Source of the DNA: Psychrobacillus sp. FSL H8-0483 | GTDB lineage: Bacteria; Bacillota; Bacilli; Bacillales_A; Planococcaceae | Assembly: GCF_038637725.1 (NCBI RefSeq) | Contig: NZ_CP152052.1 | Span: forward strand, 1,285,501-1,349,500 | Length of the DNA: 64,000 bases | Direction of reading: 5' to 3' | In this document: piece by piece, positions 7,616 to 15,996 of the stretch | Numbering within the stretch: position 1 is the first letter of the stretch | How the letters are laid out: every line of letters begins with the position of its first letter | The notes under the pieces: model-generated | Told to the model about the DNA's origin: nothing | The model's input: only the letters and a program-made list of their open reading frames with translations | Database searches by the model: none | Program-made: the position numbers and the translations under genes

Positions 7616-8365
7616 ATGAAAAGCAAAACAGGGGTATTACTAGGGCGTTTAATGCGGAACATCATACGCAGCCCGGATACGATTATCACGGTGGCGATTA
7701 CGCCGATTATGATGCTGCTACTGTTTGTCTACGTATTTGGCGGCGCCATAGAGACAGGCACGGACAACTACGTCAATTATTTATTGCCGGGAATCTTGCT
7801 GATGGCTATCGCATCCGGCGTCGCTTACACTTCCGTGCGGCTGTTTACGGATGTAAAGAGCGGGCTGATGGCGCGTTTCATTACCATGCCCATCAAGCGC
7901 TCATCGGTATTGTGGGCTCACGTGTTGACCTCGCTTGTTTCCAATGCGCTTACGATCGTGGTGGTTATCCTCGTCGCGCTCTTGATGGGCTTCCGTTCCA
8001 GCGCTGATATCCTGGATTGGCTCGCGGTTGCTGGGATACTCGGGCTGTTTACGCTGGCGCTGACATGGCTGGCGGTCATTCCCGGATTGACAGCGGGGTC
8101 TATGGAAGGGGCGACAGCCTACTCGTACCCGCTGATTTTCCTGCCGTTTATCAGTTCGGCCTTTGTCCCCACCGAAACCATGCCTAAAATTGTCCGTGCG
8201 TTCGCTGAGAACCAGCCCGTGACTTCAATCGTGAATGCGATTCGTGCCCTCTTGTATGAAGGGTCTGTAGGCAACGATATCTGGATCGCGCTTGCCTGGT
8301 GCGTCGGCATCATGGTCATCGCTTACTTCTTCGCCATTAAAGTATTTAAACGCCAGTTAGGGTAA
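7616..8365 (+). CDS. ABC-2 type permease (DrrB-like)
   Basis: 249 residues with about six membrane segments and the ABC-2 pattern: cytoplasmic start, TPIMMLLLFVYVFGGAI, a long loop with YVNYLLPGILLMAIASG, then PLIFLPFISSAFVPTETMP and a final helix ending FKRQLG. It begins at the base after the ATPase stop, with the ribosome site AAGGAGG inside the end of that gene. It forms the membrane half of the exporter; the substrate is unknown, though DrrAB-like pairs under PadR control often export antibiotics or lipophilic cations. Also GC-rich. Confidence 0.9.
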   Translation: MKSKTGVLLGRLMRNIIRSPDTIITVAITPIMMLLLFVYVFGGAIETGTDNYVNYLLPGILLMAIASGVAYTSVRLFTDVKSGLMARFITMPIKRSSVLWAHVLTSLVSNALTIVVVILVALLMGFRSSADILDWLAVAGILGLFTLALTWLAVIPGLTAGSMEGATAYSYPLIFLPFISSAFVPTETMPKIVRAFAENQPVTSIVNAIRALLYEGSVGNDIWIALAWCVGIMVIAYFFAIKVFKRQLG

Positions 8366-8375
8366 GTACACCATT

Positions 8376-8471
8376 ATGGGATTAGCCATATCAATAGTCA
8401 GCCACTGCGATGAATGCATTTGCTATCACATGGAAGGCTGCGTTAAGTTGAAAGAGAAAATCCATTTTTAA
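8376..8471 (+). pseudogene. Possible fragment of a carboxymuconolactone decarboxylase/AhpD-like protein
   Basis: A 31-codon frame reads GLAISIVSHCDECICYHMEGC. The CxxCxxxH spacing (CDECICYH) resembles the redox site of AhpD/CMD proteins, here without the rest of the domain. It directly follows the exporter and ends in the terminator hairpin. It could also be chance; the call rests on one motif. Confidence 0.35.
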
Positions 8472-8490
8472 TAAAAATGGGTTTTTTTTT
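8462..8490 (+). terminator. Terminator of the PadR/ABC block
   Basis: Stem ccattttt/aaaaatgg followed by a run of ten T residues. Confidence 0.75.
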
Positions 8491-8582
8491 ATCCGTTAAT
8501 TGTCCCTATTGACAAGAGGGGATTATCACCAAAGGAAAAGTGTGATGAAAAATGAAATAAGGAAATGGGGGGCAACCTGTAA

Positions 8583-8619
8583 TACGGAGAACCGTATCAG
8601 AAGTAAATGAGGTTTTTTT
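8583..8619. repeat. Dispersed short repeat, copy 1 of 4
   Basis: Contains gagaaccgtatcagaagtaa followed by atgaggtttt. Near-identical strings occur at 10984-11015 and 13263-13297, and a diverged one at 19322-19352. None lies in an intact gene. Confidence 0.6.
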
Positions 8620-8632
8620 AGAAAAATAAAAA

Positions 8633-8677
8633 GCCAAAAATGAACAAGGTATAAATAGAACCTTGATTATTTTTGGC
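8633..8677 (-). terminator. Terminator of the 8721-9968 gene
   Basis: Interrupted stem gccaaaaat...accttg...atttttggc; on the minus strand it is followed by a T-rich run. Confidence 0.65.
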
Positions 8678-8720
8678 GTTTATAAGGAAAATCAGCATCC
8701 GTTACATTAATAAAGCCTTT

Positions 8721-9968
8721 CTAATTAAAAATGAAAGGAAAAGTAAATATAACGAAAGCCGCCCAAAGTCCGTAGACTGGTAAATACTTAGTAACCGCAT
8801 CTTGGATTGGTGAAGGTCCGGTCTTGTTTTGTAGAAAACGCATATAAGAGACCATAATCCAAATAAGATTTCCCCAGATAAGTATGTTTACACCTAAAAC
8901 AGCAAGTCTGTTTGGTGTAATCCCATAAGAAGAAAGTCTGAACACTATGGCTGACAAAGCCACACTGTCAATGATAAGAGCAAGAACAATTAGGGCAAAA
9001 TTTATATAATCAGAAATGTTCTTTTTCTCGTCTGAGTCGCTTTCGGTAATTGAAAATATGGTAACGGCCAATACACCAAGGAGTATTCCGTTGAAGGCTA
9101 TCAGGAAATTGCGGTCCAAGAATGGATTTTTTCCTACCCATATAACTGTTATAAGATAGACCAACAATGTGACCAGGACAAGAGGACTAAAAATTTTAGC
9201 TATATATGGTGTAATATTCTTAGCAAGTTTAAGATTCATTGATACCAGGTATGCAGCCACAATAGCGAGAGCGGCAGCACCAAATAAAACGATATTACTA
9301 AAATAGAATTCTTCTATATCCAAGCCAACAAAGCTAAATAACTGCATGGTTAATGCCGCTAGCACCATTCCGCTAACTGCCATGCTGGCGTAGAGAATAC
9401 AAAATTCCAAATTAAATTTAATATAGGCTAATCTTGTACTGCCTTTTGAATATTCATTTCCTGTAAATGCAAGCCCTACCAATACCCATAAGAATATGGG
9501 AAGGTGTAAATAAGCAAGGATAATACTGTCTTTATAATTTAATGGTAGCGTATTAAGATAAAACCCGGAAATTAGAAACAACGCTGCAAGGGAATAAATA
9601 ACACTTTTTTTCGGAGTATTATTGTAAACAAAATAGGCAGCAATAAAGGGAATAATACCAAAAGCCAGGTTAATTGGAGCAATTGCTTCCTGTTCGACAA
9701 AATGAAAAATGATTCTGGTACTTATCCCGGCCAGAATGGCTAAAATGCCCATGAATAAGAAACCTTTTTGAAGAAAGGAAGCTTTTTCTGAATGTGAAGT
9801 TTCCTTGAAATGCAATCTTTCATACCAAATGCCAAGAACCTGAGAATCAGGATTTTGTTCCCATGCGTCTGAGAATGACTTTTTAAAGGCATGGGGGTCA
9901 TTTCTAAACATTCTTTCTAGCTCATGGGGATTAGAAATATTTTCAATAATTAAATTTTTGCTGTCCAT
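8721..9968 (-). CDS. Polytopic membrane protein, DUF4153-like
   Basis: 415 residues: a charged cytoplasmic N-terminus of about 70 residues (HELERMFRNDPHAFKKSF) followed by some ten to eleven hydrophobic helices. The C-terminal block YGITPNRLAVLGVNILIWG resembles DUF4153-type proteins, in which Y/F-G-I/L-T-x-N-R is a common marker; I am not certain of the family. No catalytic motif can be named. It is preceded by an AGGGAGG site and follows the XRE regulator gene at 33 bases on the same strand, so the three minus-strand genes 10707-8721 probably form one unit. Confidence 0.6.
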   Translation of the reverse strand: MDSKNLIIENISNPHELERMFRNDPHAFKKSFSDAWEQNPDSQVLGIWYERLHFKETSHSEKASFLQKGFLFMGILAILAGISTRIIFHFVEQEAIAPINLAFGIIPFIAAYFVYNNTPKKSVIYSLAALFLISGFYLNTLPLNYKDSIILAYLHLPIFLWVLVGLAFTGNEYSKGSTRLAYIKFNLEFCILYASMAVSGMVLAALTMQLFSFVGLDIEEFYFSNIVLFGAAALAIVAAYLVSMNLKLAKNITPYIAKIFSPLVLVTLLVYLITVIWVGKNPFLDRNFLIAFNGILLGVLAVTIFSITESDSDEKKNISDYINFALIVLALIIDSVALSAIVFRLSSYGITPNRLAVLGVNILIWGNLIWIMVSYMRFLQNKTGPSPIQDAVTKYLPVYGLWAAFVIFTFPFIFN

Positions 9969-10001
9969 GATTATACCTCCCTAATAATTGTCAAATTATC
10001 T

Positions 10002-10217
10002 TTAAATGTCTTCATCACTTTTGTATTCTAAAACATCCCCAGGCTGACATTCTAATGCCTTACAAATCGCATCTAGAGTTGATAATCGAATCGCTTTTGC
10101 CTTTCCATTTTTCAATATAGAAAGATTCGCCATCGTGATTCCAACCTTTTCAGAAAGTTCTGTTACGCTCATTTTCCTTTTCGCCAACATCACATCAATA
10201 TTGATAATAATTGCCAT
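10002..10217 (-). CDS. Small Cro/CI-type (XRE, YozG-like) DNA-binding protein
   Basis: 71 residues, nearly all helix-turn-helix: MSVTELSEKVGITMANLSIL followed by KAKAIRLSTLDAICKALECQPGDVLEY, the typical YozG/HTH_26 form. I choose the ATG at 10217 because GAGGTG lies six to seven bases upstream; a GTG nine bases earlier has no site. The gene sits directly downstream of a DUF2975 gene (stop at 10228), a pairing widely seen in Firmicutes (B. subtilis yoaS/yozG). Probably regulates its own operon. Confidence 0.88.
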   Translation of the reverse strand: MAIIINIDVMLAKRKMSVTELSEKVGITMANLSILKNGKAKAIRLSTLDAICKALECQPGDVLEYKSDEDI

Positions 10218-10227
10218 TGGTTTCACC

Positions 10228-10707
10228 TCATATCGTTAAATCATTTTCGGATTTTATATCGATGGCATTTTTTAATAGCATTTGAAGAACAGCAGCAAAG
10301 ACTGCAATCACTATTGAAGCAAAAGGAACAATCAATCCAACAAAGATGACACCTGGGGCATCGTCTTTCTCCGCAAAGAGATAAAAGAGCGGCAAGAGTA
10401 GCACATGCAAACTACTGATTGTGATGGCACAGAATTTGATATTTCTCAAAGCATTTACAGATAATTGTGAGAAAGCTTTATTTTTGTCAATATAGCGTAA
10501 AAGTTTAAACGCCTGATACAAAGCAAAGTAAAAAGGAATCGCCGATGCATCAAAGACAATAGAAACGAGGTATTTAATCAAATCAAACTCTGGAAGCAAT
10601 TTTGCTGCAATATTACCTAACTCAGGTACCAAAAAGATACATAAAGCAAGAACTGGAAAGCCCATAAGAACAACAGCTATCTTTAAAAATAGTGTTTCTG
10701 GTTTCAT
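10228..10707 (-). CDS. DUF2975 membrane protein (YoaS-like)
   Basis: 159 residues from the ATG at 10707, chosen for its GAGAGGTG site six bases upstream. Four membrane helices, with the DUF2975 central stretch (YFALYQAFKLLRYIDKNKAF) and the C-terminal LQMLLKNAIDIKSEN leading into the XRE gene. Members of this family are always found beside a YozG-like regulator, suggesting a membrane-controlled one-component regulator pair, but the signal and function are unknown. Confidence 0.85.
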   Translation of the reverse strand: MKPETLFLKIAVVLMGFPVLALCIFLVPELGNIAAKLLPEFDLIKYLVSIVFDASAIPFYFALYQAFKLLRYIDKNKAFSQLSVNALRNIKFCAITISSLHVLLLPLFYLFAEKDDAPGVIFVGLIVPFASIVIAVFAAVLQMLLKNAIDIKSENDLTI

Positions 10708-10930
10708 GAAAAGCACCTCTCTTAAGTATTGTTTATTAGATATTAACATGTTATTTATCGATAAACAATTAGTTTTTATTGATTATTATAATATTTTTGT
10801 TGTTAAAAAGTTAATTTGAACAAAAATATAAAGCATTCCTCTTTAAAAAGAAATGTTCTAAATGGTGTATCTCATGAGCCTCAATTGAATTACTGTTAGT
10901 CCACTAATAAAAAAAACTTTATGTATAAAA

Positions 10931-10975
10931 AAATGAGGCGCAAATGAGCCAAATATAAATGGAAGCACCTCATTT
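10931..10975. repeat. Inverted repeat aaatgaggcgc/gcacctcattt
   Basis: Eleven-bp arms with one G-T type mismatch and a 23-base loop, directly left of dispersed repeat copy 2. No T run, so not an obvious terminator. Confidence 0.45.
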
Positions 10976-10983
10976 AGATGTGT

Positions 10984-11015
10984 CACGGTGAACCGTATCG
11001 TAAGAAAATGAGGTT
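10984..11015. repeat. Dispersed short repeat, copy 2 of 4
   Basis: gtgaaccgtatcgtaagaaa followed by atgaggtt; see copy 1 at 8583. Confidence 0.6.
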
Positions 11016-11109
11016 CTAACACGGGGGATTTATGCAAGTATGGAGCCAGCGTGCAATTTCAAAATCTATATAAACAGCCATGACGAAACAAACATATATA
11101 TATAATAAG

Positions 11110-11154
11110 AGGTAGTTCCTACAAGTGTATTTGTAATAAGGGACTGCCTTTTTT
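11110..11154 (+). terminator. Orphan rightward terminator-like hairpin
   Basis: Stem aggtagttcct/agggactgcct (one mismatch) followed by six T. No gene ends just upstream, so it may be a leader terminator of the AlbA_2 gene or a relic of a lost gene. Confidence 0.55.
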
Positions 11155-11221
11155 GTATCAGCATTAGTTAACGTATTTGCAAGGTATATAGATCGATTTT
11201 GCTGGAAAGGAGGATATTCTT

Positions 11222-11677
11222 ATGAAGAATAAAAGCGAAATCATGGAGATCATTCAGCAATTGGATCATCATATTGCAGATGATTTTGAGGCACAGGACC
11301 TAGACTTTAAACAATGGAATTTTAGTGCTGTGGAGGAAAACGTCAATAAAATGATTAAATACGCTGTTTGTATGGCAAATGGCGGCGGGGGCAGCGTTGT
11401 TTTCGGCGTGGCCGACAAAATGCAGGGAATAGACAATGTTTTAATAGGGATTCCATTTGATGTAGACATAGAAGAATTACAAAAAAGGATATTTGAAAAT
11501 ACGGATCCACACATAACCCCTTCATTTGATGAAATATTTTATAAAGATCATTCAATCCGGCTCTTGGTTATGAACGTTTTGCCGGAAACACCGCCTTATA
11601 CAACAACGAAGGGTACAGCAACCATTAGGCAAGGAAAAGAGTGTCTGCCGTACATGGAGACGAATCGAATAATTTAA
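11222..11677 (+). CDS. AlbA_2 (Schlafen-type) ATP-binding domain protein, short form
   Basis: 151 residues, covering one AlbA_2 domain: VEENVNKMIKYAVCMANGGGGSVVFG (read in pieces), then VLIGIPFDVDIEELQ and TTTKGTATIRQGKE. Most proteins with this domain are 350-500 residues with a C-terminal DNA-binding part; here translation stops right after the RQGKECLPYME block, and a terminator follows within 25 bases. A good AAAGGAGG site suggests it is still expressed. Could be a natural stand-alone domain or a truncated regulator. Predicted role: nucleotide or nucleic-acid binding regulator; no target known. Confidence 0.8.
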   Translation: MKNKSEIMEIIQQLDHHIADDFEAQDLDFKQWNFSAVEENVNKMIKYAVCMANGGGGSVVFGVADKMQGIDNVLIGIPFDVDIEELQKRIFENTDPHITPSFDEIFYKDHSIRLLVMNVLPETPPYTTTKGTATIRQGKECLPYMETNRII

Positions 11678-11701
11678 TTCCTTTTGAAATTTCGAATATA
11701 A

Positions 11702-11748
11702 AAAGAAGTATCAAAGAACAACTAAACGTCCTTGATACTTCTTTTTTT
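11702..11748 (+). terminator. Terminator after the AlbA_2 gene
   Basis: Stem aagaagtatcaa/ttgatacttctt followed by a run of T. Confidence 0.8.
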
Positions 11749-11856
11749 CAATTTTATATAAAGGGATTACTGTTATATCATTAATGATGGCATGGAAAGA
11801 TTTTGGTTCTTCTGGAGATACCATAGGAAGCATGCCGAGCGATTGTTGCTTCCCTT

Positions 11857-13047
11857 TTATGCTGATTTCTTTTGTTTTTGATCTAAACGATGGCTAAAGA
11901 AAGTTAGCAGACTTGCGCAGACTGTAACTATCCCACCGACCCATGTTACATTCATTAAATTCCCTTGATGGTATACAATTCCGCCTAATGCAGAACCGAA
12001 AGCGATACCTACGTTGCTTGCCACTGGCATAAGTGAAGCAGCAAGACCTGTTGCTTTTGGCTGATAAATTCCGGCAAGGTCTATTAAATAAAGCTGAGTA
12101 GATGTTGTTAAGAGGATGCCCATTAACGACATCAAGCCAAGGTTAGCAAGTCCTAAAATAAAATGATTTGTCGTCCAAAATAAACTTGTCAGAACAACAG
12201 CCTGCACGAGAAAAACAAACCGAAGTCGCCCGATTGCATTGTGGCTCGCAATTTTTCCGGCGAGGATGTTACTGAAAATCGAGATAAATCCGTAACCAAA
12301 TAAGATTAAACTAATTGAATGATTTGGTACTTCCATTCCCTTCAAGATAGGAACAAGGTACGTAAAGACAGTATAAGTTGCGCCAAATCCGAGAGCAGGA
12401 ATGAAAAAAGCCATCAAAATTCTTGGATTGGTCATTAAAGAAAACTGATCCCGTATCGAACTGCGTATTTGGCTGAGTCTAGTAGGCAAGACGAAAAAGG
12501 ATGCCAAAAACGCCAATCCTCCTAGGAAAGTAGTTAACATGAAAGTGGCATTCCAGCCGTACGAATCGGCAATGACAACACCAATTGGCACTCCAACGAC
12601 ATTTGCAAGTGTGAAACCACCGAAAACGAATGATATAGCAATTCCGCGTTTATTAATCGGCATGGTTTCACTTGCAACTATCATGGCTAGAGAGATTAAT
12701 ACTCCTGTTACAATCGCTGTCATAATCCGAAGTGCAAGGAGCATGATGTAGCTCGTCGAGATTACACACAAAGCATTCAGGACGATGAAAGTTCCTATCA
12801 AAAACAACATCCATTTTCGCTTTGGAAAATGACTTGTTGATGACATCACTAGTGGTGTGGCGATGGCAAACGTAATTGCAAACGCAGAAACGAGTGTGCC
12901 TGCTTTTGCATTTGTTATATGAAGGCTTGAGGAAATATCGGTTAAGATTCCGACAATAACAAATTCGCTTGTCCCGAGAACAAATGTTAATAATGTAAGT
13001 GTTGAGATGAGCAACCAATGTCGCTTGGATAATTTTGTGGAGTGCAT
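11857..13047 (-). CDS. MFS transporter, DHA1/AraJ-like exporter
   Basis: 396 residues with 12 predicted membrane helices. The start carries LTFVLGTSEFVIVGILTDIS, the usual first helix of the AraJ/PbuE/YdhP group, and RGIAISFVFGGFTLANVVGVP is the motif-C-like helix 5 of exporters. A GAGGT site lies before the ATG. These proteins export sugars, purines or drugs by proton antiport; the sequence does not show which. Single-gene unit. Confidence 0.88.
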   Translation of the reverse strand: MHSTKLSKRHWLLISTLTLLTFVLGTSEFVIVGILTDISSSLHITNAKAGTLVSAFAITFAIATPLVMSSTSHFPKRKWMLFLIGTFIVLNALCVISTSYIMLLALRIMTAIVTGVLISLAMIVASETMPINKRGIAISFVFGGFTLANVVGVPIGVVIADSYGWNATFMLTTFLGGLAFLASFFVLPTRLSQIRSSIRDQFSLMTNPRILMAFFIPALGFGATYTVFTYLVPILKGMEVPNHSISLILFGYGFISIFSNILAGKIASHNAIGRLRFVFLVQAVVLTSLFWTTNHFILGLANLGLMSLMGILLTTSTQLYLIDLAGIYQPKATGLAASLMPVASNVGIAFGSALGGIVYHQGNLMNVTWVGGIVTVCASLLTFFSHRLDQKQKKSA

Positions 13048-13390
13048 AAATACCTCTTTTCTTAGATGAATGTAAATGTGTCACATAGTAGAAAAACGAC
13101 CTAAACATCATACCATAAAATATTTTTGCAAGAAAAACCCTTTCTTATCAAATAGAGGTCAAGAGATTACCAGGATCGACAATGCAACGGGAGTTAGCAG
13201 AAAACTATTTAAGAAAACACATTTCTGTTGATAATGCTATTGGTGACTCATTTAGTTACAATATGGTGAACCGTATCATAAGTAAATAAGTTTTTTGTGA
13301 GAAAAAAGGTCTATCCCACCGTGTGCTAAAGTTTTAACTTACTGGGGGTCATCTTGGCTTTTACCTTTGTTATCGAAATTATCTGCTAAA
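13048..13390. other. Intergenic with dispersed repeat
   Basis: Between the divergent MFS and met genes. Contains dispersed repeat copy 3 (13263-13297). I looked for an S-box or T-box leader for the met genes and saw neither. Confidence 0.5.
13263..13297. repeat. Dispersed short repeat, copy 3 of 4
   Basis: gtgaaccgtatcataagtaa followed by ataagttttttg; see copy 1 at 8583. Confidence 0.6.
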
Positions 13391-13419
13391 ATGACACCCA
13401 AAGTATATTAGGCTATAAT
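13391..13419 (+). promoter_or_regulatory. SigA-type promoter of the met-like ABC operon
   Basis: ATGACA (13391-13396), 17-base spacer, perfect TATAAT (13414-13419), 47 bases before the ATG. Confidence 0.7.
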
Positions 13420-13465
13420 TAGAGCTATTGTAATCACCCTTCAACTACTAGAAAGGGGTTTTTTT

Positions 13466-14215
13466 ATGATTAAATTACATAATGTCGGTAAAAGTTTTTC
13501 ACAGTTTCAGGCCATTAAATCCTTGTCTTTAACGATCAATAAAGGAGAAATTCACGGAATTATAGGAGCTAGTGGAGCAGGTAAATCAACCTTGCTGCGG
13601 CTAATGAATTTGTTGGAGATCCCTGACGAAGGTGAAGTGGAAGTGAATGGTCAAAAGTTAACCGATTTGAGCAGCAAAGAACTTCGACAAGCACGGAAAT
13701 CAATAGGGATGATTTTTCAACATTTTAATCTTGTGGCGAATAAAACGGTTTACGATAATGTAGCCGTATCGTTAGAGTTGGCAAACTTTCCAAGGAAAGA
13801 ACGACGGAGCCGCGTGGTGGAGTGTCTTCAATTTGTTGGGTTGGAGAGTTTCATGAAAAAATATCCTGCACAATTAAGTGGCGGACAAAAGCAGCGCGTT
13901 GCAATTGCAAGAGCATTAGCGAATAATCCGCAAGTTTTGTTATGTGATGAACCGACCTCTTCCCTTGATCCTAATACAACTGCTGAAATATTAGAGGTAT
14001 TAGAAAATATAAATAAAAGACTCGGTGTTACTATTGTCATTGTAAGTCATGAGATGGAAGTAATTAAAAGTATCTGTAATCGAGTAACTGTAATGGAAGC
14101 TGGAGAAATCTATGACACCGTATTAATTGAACCAAAAAAGATTCAACATATAGACGGTAGCCCAAGATACTTTGTAGAACAATTAACAAAGGATGGTGAG
14201 ATGGACCATGCCTGA
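13466..14215 (+). CDS. Methionine-type ABC transporter ATP-binding protein (MetN-like, short)
   Basis: 249 residues. Walker A GASGAGKSTLLRLMN, signature LSGGQKQRVAIARAL and Walker B VLLCDEPTSSLDP are intact. The ATPase domain matches MetN, and the following genes are MetI and MetQ types. MetN is normally about 340 residues with a C-terminal NIL/ACT-like regulatory domain that gives inhibition by internal methionine; here that domain is absent and the protein ends shortly after the ATPase core. Substrate may therefore be methionine or another amino acid taken up by this family. A SigA promoter lies upstream, and the stop overlaps the metI start. Confidence 0.85.
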   Translation: MIKLHNVGKSFSQFQAIKSLSLTINKGEIHGIIGASGAGKSTLLRLMNLLEIPDEGEVEVNGQKLTDLSSKELRQARKSIGMIFQHFNLVANKTVYDNVAVSLELANFPRKERRSRVVECLQFVGLESFMKKYPAQLSGGQKQRVAIARALANNPQVLLCDEPTSSLDPNTTAEILEVLENINKRLGVTIVIVSHEMEVIKSICNRVTVMEAGEIYDTVLIEPKKIQHIDGSPRYFVEQLTKDGEMDHA

Positions 14216-14870
14216 TATATTAGTTCAATATGAAGCTGAAATTTGGGCGTCTATTGGAGAGACCTTTGTAATGGTGGGTGTTTCTATTTTAGCTGCAATC
14301 CTTCTAGGCCTCCCAGTTGGGACGTTACTTTACCTTTGCAAGAAGGGACAAGTACTTGAGAACCGTTTTGTTTTTTTTACTTTAAATTTATTGGTAAATA
14401 TTACTCGTTCTTTTCCTTTTTTATTATTAGTAGTTTTTCTAATTCCATTTACACGATTAATCATTGGGACAGCCATTGGTACAGCGGCCGCAACTGTTCC
14501 ATTATCAATAATCGCTATTGCTCATTATTCGCGATTAGTCGAGCAGTCTTTATTAGACGTACCAAGAGGTGTAATGGAAGCAGCCATTTCAATGGGTGCT
14601 TCTGTTAAGGAAGTTATTTTTAAATTTCTTTATGTTGAGGCCCGTTCTGGACTTGTTCTCGGATTAACAACATCGATTATTAGTTTTATTTCCTATTCGA
14701 CAATTATGGGAGTAGTCGGAGGCGGTGGTATAGGAGACTTTGCCATTCGGTACGGATATCAACAATTTAAAACAGAATTAATGATGTACATGATTATTAT
14801 TATGATCATACTGGTACAGATCATCCAATTTACTGGAACAACTGTATCAAGAATGATTGATAAAAGATAG
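14208..14870 (+). CDS. MetI-like ABC permease
   Basis: 220 residues with five predicted membrane helices. I choose the ATG at 14208, which overlaps the metN stop (ATGCCTGA) and has GGTGAG seven bases upstream; the ATG at 14193 lacks spacing for a ribosome site. The family motif is clear: ARSGLVLGLTTSIISFISYS and the EAA-type loop GVMEAAISMGASVKEVIFKF. It follows metN and precedes the broken metQ by nine bases. Confidence 0.88.
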   Translation: MPDILVQYEAEIWASIGETFVMVGVSILAAILLGLPVGTLLYLCKKGQVLENRFVFFTLNLLVNITRSFPFLLLVVFLIPFTRLIIGTAIGTAAATVPLSIIAIAHYSRLVEQSLLDVPRGVMEAAISMGASVKEVIFKFLYVEARSGLVLGLTTSIISFISYSTIMGVVGGGGIGDFAIRYGYQQFKTELMMYMIIIMIILVQIIQFTGTTVSRMIDKR

Positions 14871-14879
14871 GAGAAAAAA

Positions 14880-15706
14880 ATGAAAAAAATACTTATTTTT
14901 ATTACGATGTCACTATTGATTTTAGCTGGTTGTAGCCAGAAAAATGAGGCAAATGATAAGGGGAATGTGCAAAGTAATGAGCAGGAAGAAGTGACATTGA
15001 AAGTAGCTTCTTTAATTCCTCCAATGACGGAAATGCTGGAGCTTGTTAAACCAAAACTAGCAGAGGAAGGGATTAATCTCGAAATTGTTGTATTAAGTGA
15101 TAATGTTCAGCCTAACAGCGCGCTTGCACAGGAGAAGTAGATGCAAACTTCTTCCAACATGTACCTTATATGGAGGAATTCAATAGAAACAATGATGCAG
15201 AACTAGTTCCAATTGTACCGATCTATTTTGCGAATTATGGCGTATATTCTAAACAATACAATTCGATGGACGAATTACCGGAGGGTGCAGTAATCGCTAT
15301 TGCGAATGACGTTTCCAATATAGATCGTTCATTGGCATTGTTAGCTCAACACGATGTCATTACTTTACAAGAAAAAACGGGACCATATTATACGAAAGCT
15401 GATATTGTTGACAACCCAAAAAACTATAAGTTTGAAGAAGTAGATTTGTTAATGTTAGCGAGAATGTATGATGATGCAGATGCAGTATTCTTGTACCCTG
15501 CATACGCTGCACCTCTTGGATTGACACCAAAAAGTGATGCTATCCTTACTGAAGGAATTGAAAATGACTTTGCGATTACTCTAGTAGCGCGCAAAGATAA
15601 TGCTGAATCAGAGTCGATTCAAAAGCTAGCTGAAGCTATGACGAGTCCAGAAGTACGCAAGTTTTTAGAAGAAAATTATGATGAAACTGCTATTCCGGCA
15701 TTCTAA
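14880..15706 (+). pseudogene. MetQ-like substrate-binding lipoprotein, broken by a one-base deletion
   Basis: Starts MKKILIFITMSLLILAGCSQ with a clear lipobox (LAGC), then TLKVASLIPPMTEMLELVK. The frame stops at 15138-15140 (SALAQEK, stop), yet a second frame continues at once with the expected MetQ sequence (EVDANFFQHVPYMEEFN) to 15706. Restoring one G in caggagaag near 15131 (GG to GGG) would give SALAQGEVDANFF and one frame of about 275 residues. So this is either a recent frameshift or a base-calling error. Without it, the transporter has no receptor. A terminator follows at 15721. Confidence 0.85.
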
Positions 15707-15720
15707 TACAGATATAAAAA

Positions 15721-15766
15721 AAGGACTATTCTAGTTGTTTTTACAACAGAGAATGGCCCTTTTTTA
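15721..15766 (+). terminator. Terminator of the met-like operon
   Basis: Imperfect stem aaggactattct/agaatggccctt followed by six T. Confidence 0.7.
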
Positions 15767-15931
15767 TTTAAAACTAAGTAACATCGAAATGATCCCCACA
15801 ACATTTTGAACGATATTTCCAGGTAGTAGAAGCCACCGGTATAATCCAACTACCATATAGAACCCTTTCACAAATATCACTTATGTTATTACCAATTGCT
15901 AATTAGCAATACTATGCATGCACTACTAAAT

Positions 15932-15972
15932 AAAAAGCGCAAACCCGTGTAGTTCAATGGTTTGCGCTTTTT
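15932..15972. terminator. Strong bidirectional terminator
   Basis: Fourteen-bp perfect stem aaaaagcgcaaacc/ggtttgcgcttttt; terminates gltS on the minus strand. Confidence 0.85.
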
Positions 15973-15996
15973 GACTTGTGTTAGTGCCTAGCACTT

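Larger units (their letters stand above)
10708..11221. other. Intergenic region with two hairpins and a repeat
   Basis: Holds the promoter of the DUF2975 unit (AT-rich, leftwards), an imperfect hairpin at 10931-10975, dispersed repeat copy 2 at 10984-11015 and a terminator-like hairpin at 11110-11154. No gene seen. Confidence 0.5.

Noticed and set aside
7118-7689. Long minus-strand frames under the ABC ATPase gene
   Set aside because: Shadows caused by GC-rich codon bias of the real plus-strand gene, whose Walker and signature motifs are intact.
13140-13465. Possible SAM (S-box) riboswitch before the met-like genes (string cttatcaaatagaggt)
   Set aside because: Only the first few bases resemble an S-box; the conserved core and the downstream terminator pairing are not there.
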